A DNA stretch of 64,000 nucleotides from Chitinophaga ginsengisoli (lineage in GTDB: Bacteria > Bacteroidota > Bacteroidia > Chitinophagales > Chitinophagaceae): NCBI RefSeq assembly GCF_003014595.1, contig NZ_PYGK01000003.1, positions 496,001-560,000 on the forward strand, in the 5' to 3' direction. Positions within the stretch are counted from its first letter, which is position 1; the number at the start of each line of letters is the position of its first letter. Positions 1 to 7,746 of the stretch are shown piece after piece. The translations under genes were made by a program, and so were the position numbers. The notes under the pieces are model-generated. The model had not been told where the DNA came from and did not search any database. It was given only the letters and a program-made list of their open reading frames with translations.

Positions 1-1
1 C

Positions 2-1597
2 TCCGCTCCTAATGAGATTGGGACGAATGGTAATATTATTTACTTATACATACTGGGCTCCATTGCTGCATTTATACTTGTCATTGCCTGCGTCAATTTC
101 ATGAACCTCTCTACTGCATCTGCTGAGAAAAGAGCAAGGGAAGTTGGCCTGAGAAAAGTATTAGGCGCCGGAAAGGGTGCGCTGGTGAGGCAATTTATCG
201 GGGAGTCCTTCCTTATGAGCCTGATGGCGCTGATACTTGCCTTCGCACTTGTTCTTGCGCTGTTGCCGTACTTCAATATACTTGCACAAAAAGAGATCAG
301 TTTATTCGATAATCCTTACCTGTTGTTATGGATCATTGCGCTTACCATTGCTGCGGGATTACTTGCAGGAGCATATCCTGCTTTCTATTTATCTGCGTTT
401 AATCCTATATCAGTACTGAAGGGTAAGATCCTGAACAATTTCTCTGCAGTAGCCATCCGCAGAGGATTAGTAGTATTTCAGTTCACCATTTCGATCTGTC
501 TTATTTTTGCAGCCATCGTCATCAGGCAACAGCTTCATTATCTCAAAAATCAATCGCTTGGTTTCCGTCAGGAACAGCAATTAATTCTGCCGCTCGGGCG
601 GGCATTTCTGAACAGTGAGAACTACTATACCTCGTTAAAGAATGAATTGACAGGTTACCCGCAAATAAAGGCCATATCCAGCGGTTCTGCCTACCCTGGC
701 ACTACAAACATGAGCGACATGTTGTTCTTTCCGAAAGGTGGATCAAAAAGCGATATTGTAGACATATATCTGGCTACAGTAGAAAAGGACTATATAGAAA
801 CATTGGGTTTTCAGGTGTTGAACGGCAGAACCTTCTCTAAAGACTTCCCTGCCGATTCCGCCAGCATCATCCTCAATGAAACTGCCGTGAAGGCTTTGGG
901 ATATACAGCTGCCAATGCTGTTGGCAGGAAAATATACTATGACTTCGGTCAATTCCGCGATAACAGAACGATCGTAGGCGTTGTAAAAGATTTCAATTTT
1001 GCAAGTCTTCACAATCCTATCCAGCCATATGCCTTTACCACCAACACTTTTGGCAACCAATATACTTATGTTATTATCAACGCCGCTACGGATAACTATT
1101 CTGACTTACTACAGAAGATCGGCCAGGTCTGGAAGAAGTTGTTCCCAACTGTTCCCTTTGAATATTCATTTCTTGACCAGGACTTTCAACGTAATTATGA
1201 GAAGGAGCAACGTGCTTTTTTGATCATATCCTACTTTACGATTATTGCCATCTTTATTGCCTGCCTGGGACTATTCGGTTTGGCGATATTCTCCGCAGAA
1301 CAAAGAAAAAGGGAAATAGGTATACGAAAAGTACTGGGCGCTTCTGTCAGGAATGTGGTTGTACTGCTTTCGAAGGATTTCATCCAGCTGGTACTGATTG
1401 CTTTTGTGATCGCATCTCCCCTGGCCTGGTATGCTATGGATAAATGGCTAAGCGAGTTTGCTTTCCATATACAAATAAGCTGGTTAACATTCATTGCGGT
1501 CGGCATTCTGGCCGTTTTCATTGCTTTGCTGACGGTAAGCTCACAGGCAGCAAAGGCAGCTTTAACCAACCCGGTGAAGACATTAAAAGCAGAATGA
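2..1597 (+). CDS. ABC transporter permease, MacB/FtsX type (5' truncated by window edge)
   Basis: Inner-membrane permease subunit of the MacB/FtsX type, of the kind annotated in Bacteroidota as an antimicrobial peptide or lipoprotein-type ABC permease. The reading frame is open from the first bases, so the Met at 101 is internal and the N terminus lies outside the window. Two FtsX modules are visible, each marked by the cytoplasmic signature RKVLGA (EVGLRKVLGA near the left edge and EIGIRKVLGA near the C terminus). Between them lies a soluble, probably periplasmic, region of the MacB_PCD kind. Transmembrane segments flank both modules. Its ATPase partner is not in the window. A bidirectional terminator follows. 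The substrate cannot be read from the sequence. Confidence 0.9.
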   Translation, partial: SAPNEIGTNGNIIYLYILGSIAAFILVIACVNFMNLSTASAEKRAREVGLRKVLGAGKGALVRQFIGESFLMSLMALILAFALVLALLPYFNILAQKEISLFDNPYLLLWIIALTIAAGLLAGAYPAFYLSAFNPISVLKGKILNNFSAVAIRRGLVVFQFTISICLIFAAIVIRQQLHYLKNQSLGFRQEQQLILPLGRAFLNSENYYTSLKNELTGYPQIKAISSGSAYPGTTNMSDMLFFPKGGSKSDIVDIYLATVEKDYIETLGFQVLNGRTFSKDFPADSASIILNETAVKALGYTAANAVGRKIYYDFGQFRDNRTIVGVVKDFNFASLHNPIQPYAFTTNTFGNQYTYVIINAATDNYSDLLQKIGQVWKKLFPTVPFEYSFLDQDFQRNYEKEQRAFLIISYFTIIAIFIACLGLFGLAIFSAEQRKREIGIRKVLGASVRNVVVLLSKDFIQLVLIAFVIASPLAWYAMDKWLSEFAFHIQISWLTFIAVGILAVFIALLTVSSQAAKAALTNPVKTLKAE

Positions 1598-1610
1598 CTT
1601 TCTATGTAAT

Positions 1611-1652
1611 AAAAAAGGCGATCATTGCTATTACGCAATGACCGCCTTTTTT
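1611..1652. terminator. Bidirectional intrinsic terminator
   Basis: A GC-rich hairpin (GGCG, one mismatch, TCATTGC, paired with GCAATGA and CGCC) is flanked by an A-run on the left and a T-run on the right. It lies between the convergent ABC permease and scpB genes and can serve both. Confidence 0.85.
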
Positions 1653-1663
1653 ATATTCAGGAT

Positions 1664-2977
1664 TTATTTTTTGTCGTCGTCATCATCCTCTTCATCGTCA
1701 TCATCATCACCGAAGTCTCCATCCTTATAGAAACCTTCATCATCTACATCCTCTTCTTTGCCGCCCTCTTCATCATCCTCTAGCTCAAGGTCCTCGTCAT
1801 CATCTCCCTCCTCGTCATCATCATCAAAATCATCATCCTCGTCTTCCTCATCTTCATCACTATCTTCATCGTCTTCATCTTCCTCAAGGTCATCATCATC
1901 GTCGTCGTCCTCTTCATCACCATCTTCATCTTCATCACTATCTTCATCGTCTTCGAAGTCTTCATCCTCATCTTCTTCATCTTCCTCATCATCATCTTTG
2001 GGCCCCAGGTCTGCAGCCGCATCAAGGAAAGCGGCTATATCATCGTCTGTCGCAACTACGTTATCGTCGTCAGCAACAGCCGTGTTATCTTCATCCGTGT
2101 CATCAGCATCCCCCTCATCTTCCGCAGTCTCCGGATGCGCTTCATCCAGTACAGGGATATCTTCCACGACTACTGGTATGATCCCGCTGGCTGAGAGATC
2201 ATTTTCCTCCGTATCTTCCGGATCTTTCACCGGGAGGTCCTCATCTGCTACCGGAATTTCCTCCTGCACATCTACATGATGACCATTGAGTCCGTCGTCG
2301 GCGCCGTTAGGGTGGGAGAGATCACGTTCAACAAGTTCTCCTGTTTCGGACACCTCCATATTCAGGTCCTCTTCCTCTGAGGATTCGGTATTACCCTCCA
2401 GTCCTATAAGTGTCGGCTGGATGCTTTCATCTTCAAATACTTCCTTCAGTTTCGGCAGATCTTTAGGAGAGTTCAGACCAAAATAATCCATGAAGGCCTT
2501 AGAAGTAGCATATAAAAGCGGTTTACCAGGCAGCGTTTCACTACGGCCGGAAATCACGATTAATTCTTTTTCAAGGAGTTTCTGGATGGAGTAATCAGTA
2601 CTTACTCCACGGATATGTTCTATTTCACCTTTGGAGATCGGCTGTTTGTAAGCAACGATTGCCAGCGTTTCCAGCGCCGCTGTAGAGAGACGTTTCAGGA
2701 ATTTCTCCCCATTCAGCTGAGCAACCGTCTGGTAATATTCTTTTTTAGTCAGGAACTGGTACCCGCCACCGCTTTCCCTTACCTCGAAAGGATAGAATTC
2801 AGAGCTGTATTTCTCCTTGATAGCATCCAGTGCGGTCTCTACCTGTTCCAGCGAGGCACGGTCTTCCAGGAAGGCCAGCGCATTGTTTAACAGATCGAGT
2901 ACCTCCAGCAGCGGTAAAGGCCGGTCTGCTGCAAATATCAGGGACTCTATGTGCGGTATGATTTGTGAAAGTTCCAT
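1664..2977 (-). CDS. scpB: Segregation and condensation protein B with long acidic tail
   Basis: ScpB is the kleisin-associated winged-helix subunit of the Smc-ScpA-ScpB chromosome condensation complex. Residues about 1-190 carry the family core: the N-terminal winged helix (MELSQIIPHIESLIFAADRP) and the second one, including LETLAIVAYKQPISKGEI and IRGVSTD. The usual length is about 180-220 residues, but this protein is 437. The extra region of about 240 residues becomes almost pure Asp/Glu in its last 120 residues, encoded by GAT/GAA/GAC runs. scpA is not adjacent. A long serine-rich ORF on the other strand is the antisense shadow of the acidic tail. The function of the core is secure; the role of the tail is unknown. 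Confidence 0.93.
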   Translation of the reverse strand: MELSQIIPHIESLIFAADRPLPLLEVLDLLNNALAFLEDRASLEQVETALDAIKEKYSSEFYPFEVRESGGGYQFLTKKEYYQTVAQLNGEKFLKRLSTAALETLAIVAYKQPISKGEIEHIRGVSTDYSIQKLLEKELIVISGRSETLPGKPLLYATSKAFMDYFGLNSPKDLPKLKEVFEDESIQPTLIGLEGNTESSEEEDLNMEVSETGELVERDLSHPNGADDGLNGHHVDVQEEIPVADEDLPVKDPEDTEENDLSASGIIPVVVEDIPVLDEAHPETAEDEGDADDTDEDNTAVADDDNVVATDDDIAAFLDAAADLGPKDDDEEDEEDEDEDFEDDEDSDEDEDGDEEDDDDDDDLEEDEDDEDSDEDEEDEDDDFDDDDEEGDDDEDLELEDDEEGGKEEDVDDEGFYKDGDFGDDDDDEEDDDDDKK

Positions 2978-3033
2978 TACCCGGTTTTTCAGGATTCAGA
3001 TGCGGAAAGACAAGGCCATGACCACACCTGTAA

Positions 3034-3070
3034 AAGAAAAAAGTCAAAGGCCGAAAGTACGGCCTTTGAC
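3034..3070 (-). terminator. Intrinsic terminator after atpG
   Basis: An 11-bp perfect stem (GTCAAAGGCCG with CGGCCTTTGAC, 6-nt loop) is followed on the minus strand by a T-run. It sits about 60 bases past the atpG stop. Confidence 0.8.
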
Positions 3071-3127
3071 CCTTATGAAGAAATCAAAATATTCTGATGT
3101 TAATTCGATGTGTATAAGTTGCTATGA

Positions 3128-4012
3128 TCAGCCTTCCAAAGCTGCTGCACCACTCACAATCTCAGTCAGTTCCGTTGTGATAGCCGCCTGACGTGCACGG
3201 TTGTAAGAGATCTTATAGCTACGCAGCAGTTCGTTCGCATTTTCAGTCGCTTTATCCATCGCAGTCATACGGGCGCCATGCTCAGAAGCATTGGCATCCA
3301 GCATTGCCTTGTACAGCTGGGTGTTCAGGATCTTAGGCATCAGCTCAGCAATCAGGGCTTTCTTCTCCGGTTCGAAAATGAAATCTGCACGGCCGGCGCT
3401 CTGGTCTGTATTCTCCACACGAGCTACTGGCAGGAACTGCTCAGATACATAGCGTTGAGTAGCGGCGTTCTTAAACTCACTATAGATAATCTCTACGGCA
3501 TCGTAGTTACCAGCAACAAAACCTTCCATTGCAAAAGCAGCCGCCTGTTTTACGTGTTCGAAATCCAGGTGGGCGAACAGGTGCCAGAAAGCATCGTTCA
3601 GTTTATAACCATTCTTTACAAAGTGCTCGTACCCTTTTTTACCGATAGGCAGTATTTCTACATGGCCTTTGGCAAACTGCTCCTCGTATTTCTCGCGGAT
3701 CACCTGTTTGGTCAGCTTGATCAGGTTAGAGTTATAAGCGCCACATAATCCCCTGTCAGAAGTGATCACTATCAGCAGCACCTTTTCTACCTGGCGCTGT
3801 GCAGCCAGTGCCAGATCGATACTACCTTCACTGTTGGAAACGATGTTTTTCAACATTTCCTGCAGTTTCAGCGCATAAGGGCGCATCAGCAAGATAGCAT
3901 CCTGTGCACGACGCAGCTTGGCAGCACTTACCATTTTCATGGCTTTGGTGATCTGCAGGTTAGACTGTGTTGACTTTATACGGTTGCGAACTTCTTTAAG
4001 CTGACCGGACAT
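3128..4012 (-). CDS. atpG: F1 ATP synthase gamma subunit
   Basis: Central rotor-stalk subunit of the F1Fo ATP synthase, transmitting rotation between the c-ring and the alpha3beta3 head on the cytoplasmic face. At 294 residues it has normal length. The two conserved ends are present: the N-terminal helix (QLKEVRNRIKSTQSNLQITKAMKMVSAAKLRRAQ, residues about 4-37) and the C-terminal helix (RARQAAITTELTEIVSGAAAL). No other ATP synthase gene is visible. Upstream is a REP-like repeat and a WG-repeat gene, downstream is a terminator and scpB. The gene is therefore detached from the usual atpHAG order, at least in this window. Confidence 0.97.
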   Translation of the reverse strand: MSGQLKEVRNRIKSTQSNLQITKAMKMVSAAKLRRAQDAILLMRPYALKLQEMLKNIVSNSEGSIDLALAAQRQVEKVLLIVITSDRGLCGAYNSNLIKLTKQVIREKYEEQFAKGHVEILPIGKKGYEHFVKNGYKLNDAFWHLFAHLDFEHVKQAAAFAMEGFVAGNYDAVEIIYSEFKNAATQRYVSEQFLPVARVENTDQSAGRADFIFEPEKKALIAELMPKILNTQLYKAMLDANASEHGARMTAMDKATENANELLRSYKISYNRARQAAITTELTEIVSGAAALEG

Positions 4013-4139
4013 AATGTTTTATGTATTACTTTATTTTGAATGATAATAAGGCCCGTTGGGGCTTTTCAATTTGGCTGCAAAGGTAATAAAAAACATGTCT
4101 AATTGAACATGTATCATAAAACATATCCGGGGGTGGGAG

Positions 4140-4262
4140 AAACTGGATGTTATCGATCCCCCCGGGGCGCCGGTTCCGTTCCCGGGGTTACACCCGGCCC
4201 ATTCGTCCCCCGGGGATTGCCCCCCGGGCTACAAACAATAAGGCTCCTAAAGGAGCCTATTG
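4140..4262 (-). repeat. REP-like palindromic repeat, single copy
   Basis: Read on the minus strand, this GC-rich block has the order CGCAA, hairpin GGCTCC/GGAGCC, ATTGTTTGTAGC, then several CCCCGGGG-rich palindromes and GAATGGG. The same order forms the tandem units at 48.2-49.0 kb (CGCAA, GACTCC/GGAGTC, CATTGTTTGTAGC, CGGGGTGAAACCCCGGG, AATCAATGGGTG), so the two belong to one dispersed family. It stands between the 3' end of the WG-repeat gene and the 5' end of atpG and is not coding. The hairpin at 4241-4258 could also act as a terminator. Confidence 0.8.
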
Positions 4263-4311
4263 CGTTTTGTTGAATACGTTATGTAATACCTTCGCGATAA
4301 CCGATTACGAT

Positions 4312-5241
4312 TTATTTATTCAGCGTTCCTTCTGCAGGTTCCTGGGGCAACGCGGCCGCTGCTTCAGGCCAGGATTCATTCCCATCCTTATCCACATAAC
4401 CGATACGGCCGTTTAGCCGGATCAGCCCTCTGCCTTTGGAGTAAGTATATGCCTTATCATATTTCTGGGCGATCACTACCTGGTTCGCCTTGTTGATGAA
4501 ACCGTATTTCCTGTCGGTCGCTACAGCCACCATGCCTTCGTTGAAATTGCCTACCCAGTCGTATACCAGTGGAATAACCAGTTCGCCTTTTATATTGATA
4601 AAACCGAATTTCTTCTCCTGCCTCACCCAGGCCATACCATCCCGGAAAGGACCTACTTTCTCGTAGGGGGTCATTACAACCTTCCCTTTTTCAAGGTCTG
4701 CACGGCCACATTTCCCGCCAATATATACCAGCATACTGCCATTGGTTACGAAACCAAGATGTTCATATTCAGGTTGTAAGATCATTTTCCCTTTGGAATT
4801 GACTACGCCATATTTACCATCCAGGAATACGGACACATAGCCATCTCTCAGGCCGGCCACATCATCGTATTTGGGAGACACCAGCTCCTTACCCTTGTTA
4901 TCCAGCATACCTGTCTTGCCATTAAGCTTTACCATAGGGTAACGCCCCTCTTTCATCCAGGCAGAGTCATATTTCAGGGAAGATGTTTTACCGTCAACCA
5001 GCAGAAAACCGTATTTCTTATTCTTTTTCACAGCTGCCAATCCGTTGTGGAAGGGCGCTATAGCATCGTATACCGGTGCAATAACCACCTTGCCCGAGGT
5101 ATCGGTAAATCCATACTTGCCGGCTTTTTCGATCTTTACCAGGAGAAGGGAATCTCCTTCTGTTTTACCGGCGGTTAATGTCTGGGAATACCCCATAATT
5201 GCCGGGAACAGCAGGGACAGGAGAATAGGACTCTTTTTCAT
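4312..5241 (-). CDS. WG-repeat protein, secreted
   Basis: A 309-residue protein with an N-terminal signal peptide (MKKSPILLSLLFPAIMGYSQ, cleavage after it likely). The rest is about eight WG repeats (KYGF-like motif, then a DxxGK turn, then a hydrophobic strand and a YD pair: for example KYGFTDTSGKVVIAPVYD). WG repeats are common in Bacteroidota and serve as beta-structured binding modules of unknown specificity. The protein probably acts in the periplasm or at the outer membrane. Monocistronic context; no operon partner. Confidence 0.85.
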   Translation of the reverse strand: MKKSPILLSLLFPAIMGYSQTLTAGKTEGDSLLLVKIEKAGKYGFTDTSGKVVIAPVYDAIAPFHNGLAAVKKNKKYGFLLVDGKTSSLKYDSAWMKEGRYPMVKLNGKTGMLDNKGKELVSPKYDDVAGLRDGYVSVFLDGKYGVVNSKGKMILQPEYEHLGFVTNGSMLVYIGGKCGRADLEKGKVVMTPYEKVGPFRDGMAWVRQEKKFGFINIKGELVIPLVYDWVGNFNEGMVAVATDRKYGFINKANQVVIAQKYDKAYTYSKGRGLIRLNGRIGYVDKDGNESWPEAAAALPQEPAEGTLNK

Positions 5242-5345
5242 AGGTAGGTATTATACTACCAAAAATAGTAAAAAAAGAGGCATTCGAATATAATAAATAT
5301 GTAATAACTTAATAACAGCTGACAAACAGGTCAATAATAAGAATG

Positions 5346-5927
5346 CTATAATTCGATCGTCGTGCCTAATACCTTCAGGAAAGCCGCCACCCACTGCGGA
5401 TGAGCAGGCCATGCCGGGGCGGTCACCAGGTTGCCATCTGTTACTGCCTCATCGATGTTTACAGACGCATAAGTTCCGCCTGCCAGTGTCACCTCAGGTG
5501 CAACAGCAGGATAGGCCGTCAATGTACGGCCTCTCACCACATCCGCTGCCGTCAGGATCTGTATACCATGACAAATAGCCGCAATAGGCTTACCGGCAGC
5601 CACAAACTGTTTTACAATATCGATCACTTTTGCATTCAGGCGCAGGTATTCTGGCGCCCTTCCTCCGGCAATCATTAGTGCATCATAAGATGATACCTGC
5701 ACATCTGCAAAAGAGGCGTTCAGTACAAAATAATGGCCCCGCTTCTCACTATAGGTCTGATCTCCCTCAAAATCGTGGATAGCCGTGATGATCTTATCTC
5801 CTGCTGATTTATCCGGACAAACGGCGTGAATGGTATGTCCGACCATTTGCATCATCTGAAAGGGCACCATTGTTTCATAATCTTCTGCATAATCGCCTAT
5901 AAGAAAAAGGATCTTTTGTTGTGACAT
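5346..5927 (-). CDS. DJ-1/PfpI family protein
   Basis: Cytoplasmic protein of the DJ-1/PfpI superfamily (glutamine amidotransferase-like fold), 193 residues, full length. The nucleophile elbow is AICHG with Cys119 followed by His120, and the acidic partner position is in GDYAEDYE near residue 18. AGGRAPEYLR matches the conserved loop before it. Members include proteases/chaperones, deglycase-like proteins and stress proteins; the exact activity cannot be told from the sequence. No signal peptide. It stands alone between terminators. Confidence 0.88.
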   Translation of the reverse strand: MSQQKILFLIGDYAEDYETMVPFQMMQMVGHTIHAVCPDKSAGDKIITAIHDFEGDQTYSEKRGHYFVLNASFADVQVSSYDALMIAGGRAPEYLRLNAKVIDIVKQFVAAGKPIAAICHGIQILTAADVVRGRTLTAYPAVAPEVTLAGGTYASVNIDEAVTDGNLVTAPAWPAHPQWVAAFLKVLGTTIEL

Positions 5928-5963
5928 GAGTAGGGGATTTTTTGGGTGTCTCTAAAGTTAATG

Positions 5964-6005
5964 AAAAAAAGGCTCCGGTAGTATTAAGTCTATACTACCG
6001 GAGCC
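5964..6005 (-). terminator. Intrinsic terminator after the first SusCD pair
   Basis: A 14-bp perfect stem (GGCTCCGGTAGTAT with its complement, 7-nt loop) is followed on the minus strand by seven Ts. It lies about 110 bases past the SusD stop. Confidence 0.88.
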
Positions 6006-6113
6006 ACAGGGGTTTTCATGAGGGAAATATGATTCGTATACGCTCGCTTCCTGACTACTTAAACAAGCCATTCAGGCAACTGTACACGATGAAAGAGCCT
6101 TCTTCCTGCCAGA

Positions 6114-7727
6114 TCAATAGTCAGGGTTTTGCGGAAACGTATTGCTGGTTCTATCTATTTGATCCTGCGGAATAGGGCGCAGCATATGTTTTTGTTCAAT
6201 ATTAGGACCTCCCTGCGGATTATGGAGGCGTACACGCTCCAGCAATTTGTTGGTACGTACCAGGTCAAACCACTGTTGCTGTTCTCCTACCAGTTCGCGG
6301 CCACGTTCATCCAGGATGAAATCTATATTCAGCTGTGCTTCTGAGATCTTCATCGCATCACGGTGTGCACTGGTTTCAGCTTCTGTAGCGCCTACACGCG
6401 CTGCACGCATACGCAGCGTGTTCAGATAACCTACTGCACCTGTTTTATCACCTTTATACATCAATGCTTCCGCAGCTATCAGGTAATCTTCCGCCAGACG
6501 GTACGCAATAAAAGGACGTACACCGGAAGCCTGGTTGTCAGGACGCAAAGCATCTGCAAATTTGTTCAGTGAAGGATACAAACGTTCTGTATAGTTACGC
6601 GGAGGCACCAACTGGTAATTCTTGCTGGCGATCTGCTCGTCCGTCACATTATAGCCCGGCATATAGACAGCGGTATCTCCTACTTTCAGTTTGGCACTAC
6701 CAGCATTGGCAAACCATACGGTAGTGAAGAATTTCTCATAGCGGGTATCGTGCACACGATCAGCAAACAAAGTATCCAACAGGAATTTTGTAGGGCGGAA
6801 ACGCTTCCACGGCGTACCATTCGCCAGATCACGTTTCATGCCACCGAGTACATCATACTGCATGAGGAAGAAACGGCAGGCGTTATTGTCCGTCGCATTA
6901 TACAAGGCATCTGTAGTGAACTGCACGGCAAAAACAGTCTCTGCGTTATTCTCTTTACCCTGCGCCCACACCTGACCTACATCCGGTAACAGCTGCAGAC
7001 CGTAACCAGAGATCACACGTGTGGCATATGTGGCAGCACTATCGTAATCAGTAGCGCCTTTGGCGGCAGAAGTGGCCCTCGTCAGATATACCCTTGCCAT
7101 CAGATGCTCTGCTGCCGGTTTGGTAGCCCTTCCCCATTCTGCTTGTGTAACAGGTAATGTTTGCGCTGCATATAGCAGATCGGCCAGGATGGCATTATAG
7201 ATATCAGGAACGGGATCGCGATGCGCTTCAGTAACGATTTCCTTGTTCTCTGTTAATCTCAGCGGAACAGCGCCAAACATCTGCACGAGAATGAAATAAT
7301 AGTTCGCCCGGCAGAAACGAGCCTGTGCCACGCCTAAGCGCTTTACAGTACTATCCAGATCAGGTATCTGGTCTGCCCTTCCAATAACAACATTACAGGT
7401 ATTGATAGCCTGGTAAAAAGCATTCCAAATTTCACGCAGATGAGCATAACGGGGATCCAGCTGCGATGTATACTGATTCGTAAATTTGAAATCGCCATCA
7501 GAACCATTCGTATAAGTATCTGTGCCGAATACACTCGTTGTCATACCCCGCTCCGTGCTGTAAAAGCTACGCAGACCAGTGTAGCTCCCTGCTACTGCAG
7601 TCTGGAAACCGGCTGCGTTATTGTAAAAATCATCAGTTACAGAAGACACCACATCTTCATCCAGCATTTTATTACACCCTGTTACCATGCATGCGCATAT
7701 AAACAGGTACCAGCATATATTTCTCAT
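6114..7727 (-). CDS. SusD/RagB family nutrient-binding outer-membrane lipoprotein
   Basis: Surface lipoprotein that captures glycans or other oligomers and closes like a lid over the SusC channel. I chose the Met at 7727 because it gives a lipoprotein signal (MRNICWYLFICACMVTGC, lipobox Cys18) and leaves a 19-bp gap to the upstream susC-like gene. A longer frame up to 7796 would overlap that gene. The sequence shows SusD helical (TPR-like) features such as ARVYLTRA and the C-terminal block FILDERGRELVGEQQQWFDLVRT and LRPIPQDQID. It is co-transcribed with the SusC-like gene. No glycosidase follows, so the substrate is not indicated. Confidence 0.93.
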   Translation of the reverse strand: MRNICWYLFICACMVTGCNKMLDEDVVSSVTDDFYNNAAGFQTAVAGSYTGLRSFYSTERGMTTSVFGTDTYTNGSDGDFKFTNQYTSQLDPRYAHLREIWNAFYQAINTCNVVIGRADQIPDLDSTVKRLGVAQARFCRANYYFILVQMFGAVPLRLTENKEIVTEAHRDPVPDIYNAILADLLYAAQTLPVTQAEWGRATKPAAEHLMARVYLTRATSAAKGATDYDSAATYATRVISGYGLQLLPDVGQVWAQGKENNAETVFAVQFTTDALYNATDNNACRFFLMQYDVLGGMKRDLANGTPWKRFRPTKFLLDTLFADRVHDTRYEKFFTTVWFANAGSAKLKVGDTAVYMPGYNVTDEQIASKNYQLVPPRNYTERLYPSLNKFADALRPDNQASGVRPFIAYRLAEDYLIAAEALMYKGDKTGAVGYLNTLRMRAARVGATEAETSAHRDAMKISEAQLNIDFILDERGRELVGEQQQWFDLVRTNKLLERVRLHNPQGGPNIEQKHMLRPIPQDQIDRTSNTFPQNPDY

Positions 7728-7746
7728 AAAGATTTTTTTTGTTGCA

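Noticed and set aside
1758..2279. Serine-rich ORF of 173 codons on the plus strand
   Set aside because: It is the antisense reading of the Asp/Glu codons of the scpB tail.
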